DNA of 13,209 bases from Desulfurococcaceae archaeon UBA285 (GCA_002495025.1 DADP01000012.1:1-13209), one strand, 5' to 3'; shown: positions 1 through 7,239, counted from the stretch's first letter. Notes: a model not told the origin generated them from the sequence alone. Program-made: numbers and translations.

Positions 1-29
1 GGTCGGGGGTTCAAATCCCCCCGGGCCCA
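1..29 (+). tRNA. tRNA 3' end (partial, isoacceptor unknown)
   Basis: Only the 3' part is inside the window: four variable-loop bases (1-4), a T-arm with stem 5-9 pairing with 17-21 around the loop TTCAAAT (10-16), the acceptor 3' strand CGGGCCC (22-28) and discriminator A29. The anticodon lies upstream of the window, so the amino acid cannot be read. The acceptor strand equals that of the tRNA-Val that follows, so a second valine isoacceptor is plausible, but proline or others are possible. CCA is not encoded. The T-rich stretch at 48-57 could serve as its terminator. Confidence 0.9.
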
Positions 30-52
30 CTGCGATTTCTCCAATACTTTTA

Positions 53-60
53 TTTTTAAA
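53..60 (+). promoter_or_regulatory. TATA box of tRNA-Val
   Basis: TTTTTAAA centred about 31 bases upstream of the first tRNA base fits an archaeal TATA box for a transcript with a very short 5' leader. The preceding T-rich bases (48-57) may also terminate the upstream tRNA. The call is from spacing and composition only. Confidence 0.55.
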
Positions 61-87
61 CCCTGTATACAATGTTCTATGTTAGAA

Positions 88-162
88 GGGCCCGTCGTCT
101 AGCCTGGTTAGGACGCCGCCCTGACACGGCGGAGGTCCGGGGTTCAAATCCCCGCGGGCCCA
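88..162 (+). tRNA. tRNA-Val (anticodon GAC)
   Basis: A complete 75-nt cloverleaf. Acceptor GGGCCCG (88-94) pairs with CGGGCCC (155-161), followed by discriminator A162. The D-arm is 97-114. Anticodon stem CCGCC (116-120) pairs with GGCGG (128-132) around the loop CTGACAC, giving anticodon GAC at 123-125, which reads valine GUC/GUU codons. T-stem CGGGG/CCCCG encloses TTCAAAT (143-149). There is no intron and no encoded CCA. The cdc48 start is only 26 nt downstream, leaving little room for a separate promoter. Confidence 0.96.
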
Positions 163-188
163 CTAAGCCTTCTATTACTAGGCTTTCA

Positions 189-2390
189 ATGGTGTATAAT
201 GAAATGTTGAAACAAGTAAGACTAGTGCTTAGAGTTGAAGAATTAGAAGATAGTTCGTCGATTGGAGTGGCGGAAGTAGACCCTGAAATAATGGAGAAAT
301 TTGGCATTAATAGCGGAGACCTACTGCTAGTTGAGGGTGAGCAGGAAACAGCGGTTATTGTACGTAGTGGGCGCGAAGAAGATAGAGGCAGAGAGGTTAT
401 AAGGTTAAACAAGCTCTCTATGAAAAACGCTAGGGTTGAAGTAGGAGACTTGGTCTACGTCGAGAAAGTAGAGCGTAGATATGCAAAAATAGTTAAACTA
501 GCACCAGTAAACTTCCACGCGCCAATAGACTCATCTGTCCTCACGAGAATTAAACATGGACTCCTCTCACTACCCGTACACGAAGGAGACGAAGTAGCAG
601 TTGTTATTGAAGGAGTAAAAATACCGTTTAAAGTAGTAACAGTGAAACCAAGAGGACCTGTAATAGTTGCAGAAGACACAGAGGTAATAGTATTTGATGA
701 ACCAGTAGGAGAAGTACCACGAGTAACCTTTGAAGACATTGGCGGACTAGGGCCCGTTATCCAGAAACTACGCGACATAATAGAACTACCATTTAAATAC
801 CGTAAAGTATTTGCTAAACTCGCTATTGAACCACCCAAGGGAGTGCTACTCTACGGCCCACCAGGATGCGGTAAAACACTACTAGCAAAAGCACTTGCAA
901 ACGAGTTAAACGCATATTTCATTGTAATAAACGGACCTGAAATAATGAGTAAATTCTATGGTGAGTCAGAGCAGAGATTGAGAGAAATATTTAAAATCGC
1001 CAAGAAAAAAGCGAGGAAGTATCCAGCTATAATATTCATTGATGAAATAGATGCTATAGCGCCAAAAAGAGACGAGGTAACAGGTGAAGTAGAAAAACGC
1101 GTTGTTGCACAACTCCTCGCGTTAATGGATGGTCTTGAAAGCCGTGGAAACGTCATAGTAATAGCTGCTACTAATAGACCAAACGCCATAGACCCAGCAC
1201 TTAGAAGACCGGGTAGATTCGATGTTGAAATAGAAATACCAATACCAGACAAGAAGGGAAGGTTTGAAATACTAATGGTTCACACTCGTAGACTACAAGA
1301 ACTTGGATTACTAGCACCAGATGTAGACCTTGAAAAACTAGCTGATATGACTCATGGATATACTGGTGCAGACCTCTCAATACTAGTTAAAGAAGCAGTT
1401 ATGAGGGCTATTAAGAGAGCGATTGAATCGTGTCCAACATGTAGCCAGGAAGAAATACTCAGTAAACTACAAGTTACAAACGAAGACTTCCTCGTAGCAT
1501 TTAGAAACATTGTACCAAGCGGGCTAAGAGAAATATTTATTGAAGCACCAGAAGTCTCATGGAGCGATATAGGTGGATTGAGAGAAGTAAAACAAGTACT
1601 CAGAGAAAGCATTGAACTACCATTGAAAAACCCAGAGCTGTATAGAAGATACGGCATTAAACCACCCAAGGGAGTATTACTCTACGGCCCACCAGGATGC
1701 GGTAAAACACTACTAGCAAAAGCCGTAGCCAAAGAAAGCGGAGTAAACTTTATTGCTGTAAGAGGCCCCGAAGTACTCAGTAAATGGGTTGGCGAGTCAG
1801 AAAAAGCAATACGAGAGATCTTCAAGAAAGCCAGAATGCACGCACCCACAGTTATATTCTTTGATGAAATAGACTCTCTCGCCCCAATAAGAGGAGTAGC
1901 AAGTGATTCCGGTGTAACAGAGCGCATAGTGACACAGTTGATTACAGAACTAGATGGAATCAAAGAATTAAACAATGTAGTGGTGGTAGCTGCTACTAAT
2001 AGACCAGACTTAATAGACCCTGCACTACTGAGACCGGGTAGATTTGATAAACTAGTTTATGTTCCACCACCAGACTTCGAGGCCAGACTAGAAATACTTA
2101 AAATCCACACGAAATACCTACCTCTAGCACCAGACGTCGACTTATACGAGCTGGCTAAAGCCACCGAGAACTATAGCGGTGCAGACCTAGAAGCACTTGT
2201 TAGAGAAGCATTTCTACTTGCATTGCGCGAAGACCCCACAATTAAGAGAGTTGAGAGAAGACACTTTATAAGAGCTCTAGAGATAATTAAACCAAGTCTG
2301 AGTGAAGACCTCATTAGATTCTACAATGAATGGAACGAGAAGATTAGGCGCAGTATACCCAAGTATACAAAACCAACTGTATATGGATGA
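189..2390 (+). CDS. cdc48: Cdc48/VAT-type AAA+ ATPase, proteasome partner
   Basis: A double-ring AAA+ unfoldase that extracts and unfolds proteins, probably feeding the 20S proteasome. Numbered from the ATG at 189 (733 aa): an N-terminal double-psi-barrel/substrate domain (about 1-170), D1 with Walker A GPPGCGKT (223-230) and Walker B DEID (285-288), and D2 with Walker A (500-507) and DEID (559-562). Both rings carry SRH segments of the type AATNRP...RPGRFD. Pore-loop segments are KFYG in D1 and KWVG in D2. The protein ends Val-Tyr-Gly, an HbYX proteasome-docking motif. A CPTC pair (415-418) sits near the end of D1. The reading frame stays open upstream through tRNA-Val, so the start must follow 162. 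ATG 189 has no ribosome site; ATG 204 (728 aa) has GGTG at 191-194 and is a serious alternative. The length is normal for the family. Confidence 0.96.
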   Translation: MVYNEMLKQVRLVLRVEELEDSSSIGVAEVDPEIMEKFGINSGDLLLVEGEQETAVIVRSGREEDRGREVIRLNKLSMKNARVEVGDLVYVEKVERRYAKIVKLAPVNFHAPIDSSVLTRIKHGLLSLPVHEGDEVAVVIEGVKIPFKVVTVKPRGPVIVAEDTEVIVFDEPVGEVPRVTFEDIGGLGPVIQKLRDIIELPFKYRKVFAKLAIEPPKGVLLYGPPGCGKTLLAKALANELNAYFIVINGPEIMSKFYGESEQRLREIFKIAKKKARKYPAIIFIDEIDAIAPKRDEVTGEVEKRVVAQLLALMDGLESRGNVIVIAATNRPNAIDPALRRPGRFDVEIEIPIPDKKGRFEILMVHTRRLQELGLLAPDVDLEKLADMTHGYTGADLSILVKEAVMRAIKRAIESCPTCSQEEILSKLQVTNEDFLVAFRNIVPSGLREIFIEAPEVSWSDIGGLREVKQVLRESIELPLKNPELYRRYGIKPPKGVLLYGPPGCGKTLLAKAVAKESGVNFIAVRGPEVLSKWVGESEKAIREIFKKARMHAPTVIFFDEIDSLAPIRGVASDSGVTERIVTQLITELDGIKELNNVVVVAATNRPDLIDPALLRPGRFDKLVYVPPPDFEARLEILKIHTKYLPLAPDVDLYELAKATENYSGADLEALVREAFLLALREDPTIKRVERRHFIRALEIIKPSLSEDLIRFYNEWNEKIRRSIPKYTKPTVYG

Positions 2391-2407
2391 AGAGGGTGGT
2401 TGCATTG

Positions 2408-2665
2408 ATGAAAAACCATGAAGTATGGAGGAGAATGCCTCTACACAGAGCAGTATTAGAGATAATATTGTCGAGGCCGGAGGGTATAACGGAATCCAAG
2501 CTAATTGATTTATTGAAGAAAGAATACGGTATTGAAACAACAACACCAGAATTATACAGTGTACTCATGAAGTATGAATTAAGCGGTATAATAACAGTTG
2601 AACACGTTGGAAAAGAATTCCTTATTAAACTAGCACCACAAGCATATACACAGTTCTCGGCGTGA
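2408..2665 (+). CDS. Small winged-helix DNA-binding-like protein
   Basis: An 85-residue basic protein, with a predicted helix-turn-helix core (about residues 13-60, containing RAVLEIILSRPEGITESKLI) followed by a beta-wing-like end (SGIITVEHVGKEFLIKLAP). This is the usual layout of a stand-alone archaeal winged-helix domain. The frame opens at ATG 2387, overlapping the cdc48 stop as ATGA. The strong ribosome site GAGGGTGG at 2392-2399 better fits ATG 2408 or TTG 2405. It lies between cdc48 and fen1 on the same strand with short gaps, suggesting co-transcription. I cannot name a characterised family. It may be a transcription regulator or a nucleic-acid-binding adaptor; the function is unknown. 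Confidence 0.82.
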   Translation: MKNHEVWRRMPLHRAVLEIILSRPEGITESKLIDLLKKEYGIETTTPELYSVLMKYELSGIITVEHVGKEFLIKLAPQAYTQFSA

Positions 2666-2708
2666 GTCTAAAATAAGGAGTTTAGAGATATTCTGTTAAG
2701 GGGGCTAA

Positions 2709-3767
2709 TTGGGTGTAGACCTCAAAGACCTGATTCCAGAAGACATTATTATTCAAATACGCGACCTCAGAGTCCTCAGGGGTAGAGTAGTAGCAATAGA
2801 CGCTTATAATGCACTATACCAGTTTCTAGCAGCTATAAGACAGCCTGATGGAACACCCCTACTAGATAGTCAGGGTAGAGTAACTAGTCATTTAAGCGGG
2901 CTCTTCTATAGAACAATAAACCTCGTAGAAAACGGTATTAAACCAGTATATGTATTCGACGGGAAACCACCAGAATTAAAAGCAAAAGAAATAGAGAGGA
3001 GGCGTGCAGTTAAAGAAGAAGCAGTTAAAAAATACGAAGAAGCAGTCAAAACAGGGGATTTAGAAGCAGCGAGGAGGTATGCTGCTATAGCTTCAAAACT
3101 AACAGATTCTATGGTTGAAGATGCAAAGAAACTACTAGACGCGATGGGTATTCCATGGGTGCAAGCACCAGCCGAGGGCGAGGCACAAGCAGCATATATG
3201 GCTAGAGTAGGCGACGCATATGCCTCTGCCTCCCAAGACTATGACAGTCTACTATTTGGTTCACCAAGACTCATTAGAAACCTCACAATCAGCGGTAAAA
3301 GAAAACTACCCCGGAGAGAAGAATACATTGAAATATTCCCTGAAATAATAGAACTCGACAAACTCCTCGCAAAACTAGGTTTAACACGTGAAGCCCTAGT
3401 AGACCTGGGCATACTAATAGGAACAGACTACAATCCAGACGGGTTTGAGGGCATAGGGCCCAAAAAAGCACTACAACTAGTAAAAGCATATGGAAGCATA
3501 GAGAAAATACCCAAAGCACTATTAAAATCACCCATAGAAGTAGACGTAGTAGCAATAAAGAAGTACTTCCTAGACCCACCAGTAACAAAAAACTACAAGC
3601 TAGAATGGCGTGAACCCGACGAGAAACAAGTAATAGAGTTACTAGTTAGAGAACACGACTTCAACGAAGAAAGAGTAAAAAACGCGCTTGAAAGACTAGT
3701 AAAAGCATACAGAGAAAACATAAAGGGAACACAGCAAGGATTAGCAAAGTGGTTTACTAAAAAATAA
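2709..3767 (+). CDS. fen: Flap endonuclease 1 (FEN1)
   Basis: A structure-specific nuclease that removes 5' flaps during Okazaki-fragment maturation and long-patch repair. It has 352 aa, the normal archaeal length. The N- and I-domains carry the metal-binding acidic residues: D31 in AIDAYN, D84 in [11 protein letters not shown]156/E158 in [11 protein letters not shown]177/D179 in [10 protein letters not shown], and D240 in LIGTDYN followed by the helix-hairpin-helix [14 protein letters not shown]-terminal PCNA-interaction motif Q342-x-x-L345-x-x-W348-F349 is intact. The start is TTG at 2709: it gives the conserved N-terminal Met-Gly-Val and has GGGGG at 2700-2704 close upstream. The gene lies 43 nt after the winged-helix gene and is probably in the same transcript. 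Confidence 0.97.
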   Translation: MGVDLKDLIPEDIIIQIRDLRVLRGRVVAIDAYNALYQFLAAIRQPDGTPLLDSQGRVTSHLSGLFYRTINLVENGIKPVYVFDGKPPELKAKEIERRRAVKEEAVKKYEEAVKTGDLEAARRYAAIASKLTDSMVEDAKKLLDAMGIPWVQAPAEGEAQAAYMARVGDAYASASQDYDSLLFGSPRLIRNLTISGKRKLPRREEYIEIFPEIIELDKLLAKLGLTREALVDLGILIGTDYNPDGFEGIGPKKALQLVKAYGSIEKIPKALLKSPIEVDVVAIKKYFLDPPVTKNYKLEWREPDEKQVIELLVREHDFNEERVKNALERLVKAYRENIKGTQQGLAKWFTKK

Positions 3768-3861
3768 AATTAAATCATGAACTAGTCTCAAAACCCATAT
3801 ACATTATAAACAGGGTAACTCCCTCATCCACCGGGGCCAACTCTACACAATAGTGTATTTT

Positions 3862-3968
3862 AAATACAGTGTATAAATCAAGGTCTATTAGTACCCGGAG
3901 ACGAGAGTATCCATATAATCAATCCTCGTGAACACCATGGATACAATAAGAGGATTGAGAAGTATACT
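3862..3968 (+). other. Spacer element: TATA box plus interleaved inverted repeats (possible small RNA)
   Basis: In the fen1-ubiA spacer (3768-4034) a TATA-like TATAAAT at 3872-3878 would start a transcript near 3900. Just downstream are two perfect inverted repeats in crossing order: GTATCCAT (3907-3914) with ATGGATAC (3937-3944), and TCAATCCTC (3919-3927) with GAGGATTGA (3950-3958). Together they could form a pseudoknot or two alternative hairpins. No tRNA, C/D-box or H/ACA signature was recognised. A 13-codon ORF from ATG 3937 has no ribosome site. Whether an RNA is made is unknown. Confidence 0.35.
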
Positions 3969-4021
3969 ACCGGCATAGAAAAATATAAGGCAATAATACC
4001 ATTAGCTAATAATACAGTGTA
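3863..4021 (+). repeat. Direct repeat AATACAGTGTA (two copies)
   Basis: The 11-mer AATACAGTGTA occurs at 3863-3873 and 4011-4021, on either side of the interleaved inverted repeats. The first copy runs into the upstream TATA-like box. The second sits at the expected transcription start of the ubiA promoter, just before its ribosome site. The first copy also overlaps a palindrome, TGTATTT-T-AAATACA (3854-3868). These may be binding sites for one regulator, which is an inference. Confidence 0.4.
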
Positions 4022-4029
4022 AAAAGGAG
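3981..4029 (+). promoter_or_regulatory. Promoter and ribosome site of the ubiA gene
   Basis: AAATATAA at 3981-3988 is a good archaeal TATA box, predicting a start near 4010. AAGGAG follows at 4024-4029, five bases before ATG 4035. This pair fixes ATG 4035 as the intended start of the prenyltransferase, although that frame later hits a stop. Confidence 0.6.
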
Positions 4030-4034
4030 TTTTA

Positions 4035-4888
4035 ATGAAGTTCTCGAGGACAATTAGTGCATATATAGAGTTAACTCGACCAATAGGTCCTCTGCTCATA
4101 GGGCTCTCTGTCTTTATGGGCCAAGCCTAGTATTTACCTCAATATTAGCATCAATGTTAATGACTGCTTCGTCATTTGTTTTTAACGACGTTGTCGACTA
4201 TGAAATCGACGTTGTAAACAGGCCCACTGCACCGCTACCTTCTAGTAGAGTTTCTAGAAGAGGTGCTATAGTGTTTGGTATTCTACTGTTTATAGTGGGC
4301 TTTGTTTTCTCACTACGAGTCAATATTCAATCTTTTATAGTGCTAAACGTAATGTATGCCTTGTCGATTATTTATAGTTTAAAGCTCAAGGCAACTGGGC
4401 TACTAGGTAATATTGTTGTTGCACTATGTGTTTCATCGTCTTTTATATATGGGTCTCTCACAGCCACGGGGTCGGTTAATCACGTGGTACTGAAAATTGC
4501 TTGGTTTGCTTTCTTCGTAAACCTTGGACGCGAGGTTATTCAGAGTATTCAAGACATGGAGGGTGATAAGAGAAAGCGTGTTAGAAGTGTTGCAATAGTC
4601 TATGGTCCCAGGACTGCTGCATTGCTCGGATCGATCTTTACAATACTAGGATTGATCTTGGGCCCTCTCTTATTTCTAGACTACAAAGCAGGGTATTCTG
4701 TTTTACTCTCACAGACATTTACGTTGATCTTGATACCAGAGGCGGGCCTCATATACTCTATAATCCAGTTATTAAAACAGCCGACACCAGGTTTTACCAG
4801 GGTATTCTTGAAGAGGTACAATGTTTTTACAATAGTCATACTCTTACTACTCGCCTTTGAGATCGCGAAATCTACAATAATAGGCTAA
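4035..4888 (+). pseudogene. UbiA-family prenyltransferase (likely DGGGP synthase), frameshifted near 5' end
   Basis: An integral-membrane prenyltransferase. The closest role is digeranylgeranylglyceryl phosphate synthase, which adds the second isoprenoid chain in archaeal ether-lipid synthesis. From ATG 4035 one frame reads IELTRPIGPLLIGLSVFMG (most of TM1), then stops at TAG 4128-4130. The rest, NDVVDYEIDVVNRP (metal/diphosphate motif 1), DMEGDKRKR (motif 2) and about eight hydrophobic segments, is in another frame open to 4888. Joining the two near 4118-4124 restores the expected order of TM1, TM2 and motif 1, and about nine TM segments. The join looks some 10-20 residues short compared with relatives as I recall them. 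The shift is equivalent to losing one base (3n+1). If real, only an N-truncated product from ATG 4154 (244 aa, no ribosome site) could be made. A sequencing error is equally possible. Confidence 0.8.
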
Positions 4889-4966
4889 AAATACAGTCCC
4901 CTATTTGAAAAACACTTCCATACTGATGGTCTTAGACAATGCTATAGAGAATTAAATGCAATTTAT

Positions 4967-4989
4967 ATAGAGACACCTACTCTATTTTT
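4967..4989 (+). terminator. Hairpin plus T-run after ubiA
   Basis: ATAGAG (4967-4972) pairs with CTCTAT (4980-4985) around a 7-nt loop, followed by five T (4985-4989). It lies in the convergent gap between ubiA (+) and pcm (-). The T-run alone could terminate archaeal transcription on the plus strand. The overlapping TTTATATA (4962-4969) could instead be a TATA box, so the call is tentative. Confidence 0.4.
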
Positions 4990-5040
4990 ATACCACACAT
5001 ACACAGTGAAAAGAGTTGAAGCGAAGTATTTAACGTGTAT

Positions 5041-5709
5041 CTAGACTCTCCAGCCGTATTTTCCCAGTAGTGGGACGAATACGCATTCTATACCGTATTT
5101 CTTTTTGATTCCATCTCTGTGTTTTTCAATGGTTACTAGTCTCTGTATGTATGGGTCTCCTATTGGTATGACTAGTCTCCCTCCCTCTTTCAACTGTTCC
5201 AGCAGTGGTTTCGGAGCGTCTGGCGCTGCTGCTGTGACTATTATTTTGTCGTATGGTGCTCTCTCGGGGTATCCTAGTGTTCCATCTCCATGTATTACTG
5301 TTACGTAGTTGCCATATCCCGCTCTTTCGAGGTTTCTCTTGGCGAATTCTACTAGTTCCCTTATTCTCTCTATGGAGTATACGTGTCCTTGTCTACTAGG
5401 GTCTTGCCTGGCAACTATTTCTGCTAATACTGCTGCTTGATACCCCGAGCCCGTTCCAACTTCGAGAACTATGTCTCCCGGCTGTGGATCCAGCTCCTCC
5501 GTCATTATTGCAACCATGTGTATAGCGCTAATTGTCTGTCCGTGCCCAATTGGTAGTGGTGAGTCGATATATGCGTATTCTCTCATGTGTTCGGGGACGA
5601 ATAACTCGCGTGGAACTGTTAGTAGTGCCTTTATAACCCGGGGGTTTTTCAAGTAGCCTAGGTATACGAGGGTCTCGACTACGCGTCTTCTTTGTTCTTC
5701 AAAATCCAA
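5041..5709 (-). CDS. pcm: Protein-L-isoaspartate O-methyltransferase
   Basis: A cytosolic repair enzyme that methylates isoaspartyl residues in aged proteins using S-adenosylmethionine, starting their conversion back to aspartate. It has 222 aa, typical of the family. An N-terminal helical part (EEQRRRVVETL...VPRELFVPE) is followed by IGHGQTISAIHMVA (substrate loop), SAM motif I LEVGTGSGYQAAVLA, the YSIERI acidic loop, and a late GGRLVIPIG segment. The start is TTG at 5709 (minus), with a GGGGG stretch at 5717-5721 as a ribosome site. No in-frame ATG exists before the conserved region begins. The gene is divergent from DUF371 with about 60 bp between starts and convergent with ubiA. Confidence 0.96.
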   Translation of the reverse strand: MDFEEQRRRVVETLVYLGYLKNPRVIKALLTVPRELFVPEHMREYAYIDSPLPIGHGQTISAIHMVAIMTEELDPQPGDIVLEVGTGSGYQAAVLAEIVARQDPSRQGHVYSIERIRELVEFAKRNLERAGYGNYVTVIHGDGTLGYPERAPYDKIIVTAAAPDAPKPLLEQLKEGGRLVIPIGDPYIQRLVTIEKHRDGIKKKYGIECVFVPLLGKYGWRV

Positions 5710-5775
5710 GTTTTAACCCCCACGTATTCAATTAATACATTGCATCCTAATTACCTTGATGTAAGGGTGGAGGGA

Positions 5776-6264
5776 TTGGTTTGTAGTGAAATCGTGTTTG
5801 CACGTGGACACCCGAATATAAAGGCAACTCATAGAACAACCGTAGAGATTACAATGGAGGATTATGTAACACCTCGTGGAGACTGTATTATTGGTGTATC
5901 TGCTAATAAATCAACTAGTAGTCTCAATCCAGACTTCAAAGAGTGTTTAAAACACGAGGATTCAATATTAATAGTTGTCCTCGAAGTAGGAAATCTACGA
6001 GATTTTATTCTAGCACAGGGTTCACCACGCTTAATTCTAAGTGACCCAGGAAAGATCATTATTAGAAAAAGCGAGTATATAGAACCAGCTACTCTCGGAG
6101 TAAGAGCTAATAAAGCAGCTGGTGATTTAAAACGAGAACTTGTAGAATCCCTGAAAAACCCATCTACAACTCTAAGGGTTTATCTATACGTGTTTAGACT
6201 TGACGAGATCACATCTAAATATACCAGTTCTAGGAGCGTATTCCATGACGATTCTACACTCTAA
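5776..6264 (+). CDS. DUF371 family archaeal protein
   Basis: A conserved archaeal protein of unknown function. The diagnostic stretch is ARGHPNIKATHRTTVEIT, then YVTPRGDCIIGVSANKS, a beta-rich body, and a second GVRANKAAGDL segment. The open frame begins at 5692, inside the opposite-strand pcm start, so the true start is later. TTG 5776 has GGTG six bases upstream (5766-5769); GTG 5767 is the alternative. From 5776 the product is 162 aa, somewhat longer than I expect for the family. The excess is a C-terminal tail of about 25 residues rich in Ser/Thr/Asp that overlaps the 3' end of trm5 on the other strand. The gene is divergent from pcm. No function can be inferred from the sequence. Confidence 0.85.
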   Translation: MVCSEIVFARGHPNIKATHRTTVEITMEDYVTPRGDCIIGVSANKSTSSLNPDFKECLKHEDSILIVVLEVGNLRDFILAQGSPRLILSDPGKIIIRKSEYIEPATLGVRANKAAGDLKRELVESLKNPSTTLRVYLYVFRLDEITSKYTSSRSVFHDDSTL

Positions 6265-7164
6265 AATCTCCCAGTTTGAAAACGCGTTTTCTAGTTCCTC
6301 TAACAACAAGTATTCATCTCTCGATAATCGATACAAGTGGAGTATTCCTCCGGGTTTCAACAACTTATTGTATACATCGGCGAATTCAGTGCTCCACATG
6401 GGTAGATCAGCTATTACTCTATCAGCCAAGCCCTCTCTGAGGATAAAGGGTAGTTCTCTAGCATCCATGTTTAATGGTATCACCGTCCCCTTCAACTTCT
6501 TCTTATTTAACTCTATGTTTTCAACGAGTAGTTTGTAGGCTACTGGGTTTGCATCATTAGCTATAACCAGGCTGGTTTTAAGACTAGCGATGTGTATGGC
6601 AAATCCACCTATACCTGTAAAAGCATCAACTACTACCTCGCCGCTTTTGGTTGCTTCTGCTAGTCTATGGTGTTCCTCGGAGAGTCTTGGATTAAAGTAT
6701 ACTTCTCCCAGTTTTACTTTGAATTGCAACCCGTGTTCTTTTGCAACTACTTCTCTCTTCTCCTCTCCCCATAAAAGCCTTAAAACTGGTTTTCTATACT
6801 CGTCTACTGTTAACTCCTTGATCCATATAGATTTAACTCTAGGATATACTTGTCTAATAGCATTGATTAATTCGCTTGTATCCCATAAACCCAATACGTT
6901 TTCTCTAATTATTACTACGTCTCCAATTACATCTAGTGATGGTAGTTTAACACTAGTTTTCTTTTTCTCTGGTACACTACACTCGACAGCAGTGAATATG
7001 TATTCGCCTATTCTAACCTGGCTTCCCGGGTTTTCCTTTACAGGGATTAATACACTACTATCTCTCCTCTGAACAAGGTGTAAATCATCTAGTAAACCCT
7101 GTTTACGTAGCTCTCTGAGAACTGTTTCAGCCAGCTCTCTCGAGACCTCTATACATACTGGCAT
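6184..7164 (-). CDS. trm5: Trm5-type tRNA (guanine-37) methyltransferase family protein
   Basis: A class I SAM methylase expected to modify G37 next to the tRNA anticodon (m1G37), or a related wyosine-pathway step. It has 326 aa. The order matches Trm5: N-terminal D1 region, D2 with LPSLDVIGDVVII, then VYFNPRLSEEHHRLAE, SAM motif I VVDAFTGIGGFAIHIA, NDANPVAYKLLVENIELNK, and NMDARE. The catalytic NLP-type motif reads ADLPMWSTEF, so the usual Asn is Asp. The C-terminus YAPRTGIFRCDL is typical. ATG at 7164 (minus) is preceded by a weak GGCGTG. Its 3' end overlaps DUF371 tail-to-tail. Divergent from the NAD kinase-like gene. Trm5 and its paralog Taw22 cannot be separated with certainty by eye. 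Confidence 0.9.
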   Translation of the reverse strand: MPVCIEVSRELAETVLRELRKQGLLDDLHLVQRRDSSVLIPVKENPGSQVRIGEYIFTAVECSVPEKKKTSVKLPSLDVIGDVVIIRENVLGLWDTSELINAIRQVYPRVKSIWIKELTVDEYRKPVLRLLWGEEKREVVAKEHGLQFKVKLGEVYFNPRLSEEHHRLAEATKSGEVVVDAFTGIGGFAIHIASLKTSLVIANDANPVAYKLLVENIELNKKKLKGTVIPLNMDARELPFILREGLADRVIADLPMWSTEFADVYNKLLKPGGILHLYRLSRDEYLLLEELENAFSNWEILECRIVMEYAPRTGIFRCDLVKSKHV

Positions 7165-7169
7165 TTCAA

Positions 7170-7220
7170 CACGCCTATTCAGACACTACTCTACATTAAT
7201 TAATAAAGTTGAATAGGGTG
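7170..7220. promoter_or_regulatory. Inverted repeat in divergent trm5/NAD kinase promoter
   Basis: CCTATTCA (7174-7181) and TGAATAGG (7210-7217) are perfect inverse copies. With a one-base bulge the match extends to CAC/GTG (7170-7181 and 7210-7220). Between them lies an AT-rich core, TTAATTAATAAA-like, that can hold TATA boxes for both directions. The symmetric placement in a 75-bp divergent gap suggests paired regulator sites, or a shared upstream sense motif of both mRNAs ending in a GGTG-like ribosome site. Confidence 0.4.
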
Positions 7221-7239
7221 ATAATAGATAAATCAACGC

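Noticed and set aside
72..188. Open frame extending cdc48 upstream through tRNA-Val
   Set aside because: The codons cover the complete tRNA and have no similarity to the Cdc48 N-domain; the family N-terminus begins after 189.
77..412. Minus-strand 111-aa frame opposite cdc48
   Set aside because: It runs through the tRNA and the antisense of cdc48, and its composition is that of a shadow frame (Ser/Thr/Leu rich). The other long minus frames within cdc48 were rejected for the same reason.
3878..4099. Minus-strand 73-aa frame covering the fen1-ubiA spacer
   Set aside because: It starts inside the ubiA 5' coding region and includes that gene's promoter and ribosome site on the other strand; no ribosome site of its own and no family features.
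4118..4130. Programmed -1 frameshift in ubiA
   Set aside because: The codons ATG-GGC-CAA-GCC before the TAG contain no slippery heptamer, and no strong downstream stem was seen. A mutation or sequence error is the simpler explanation.
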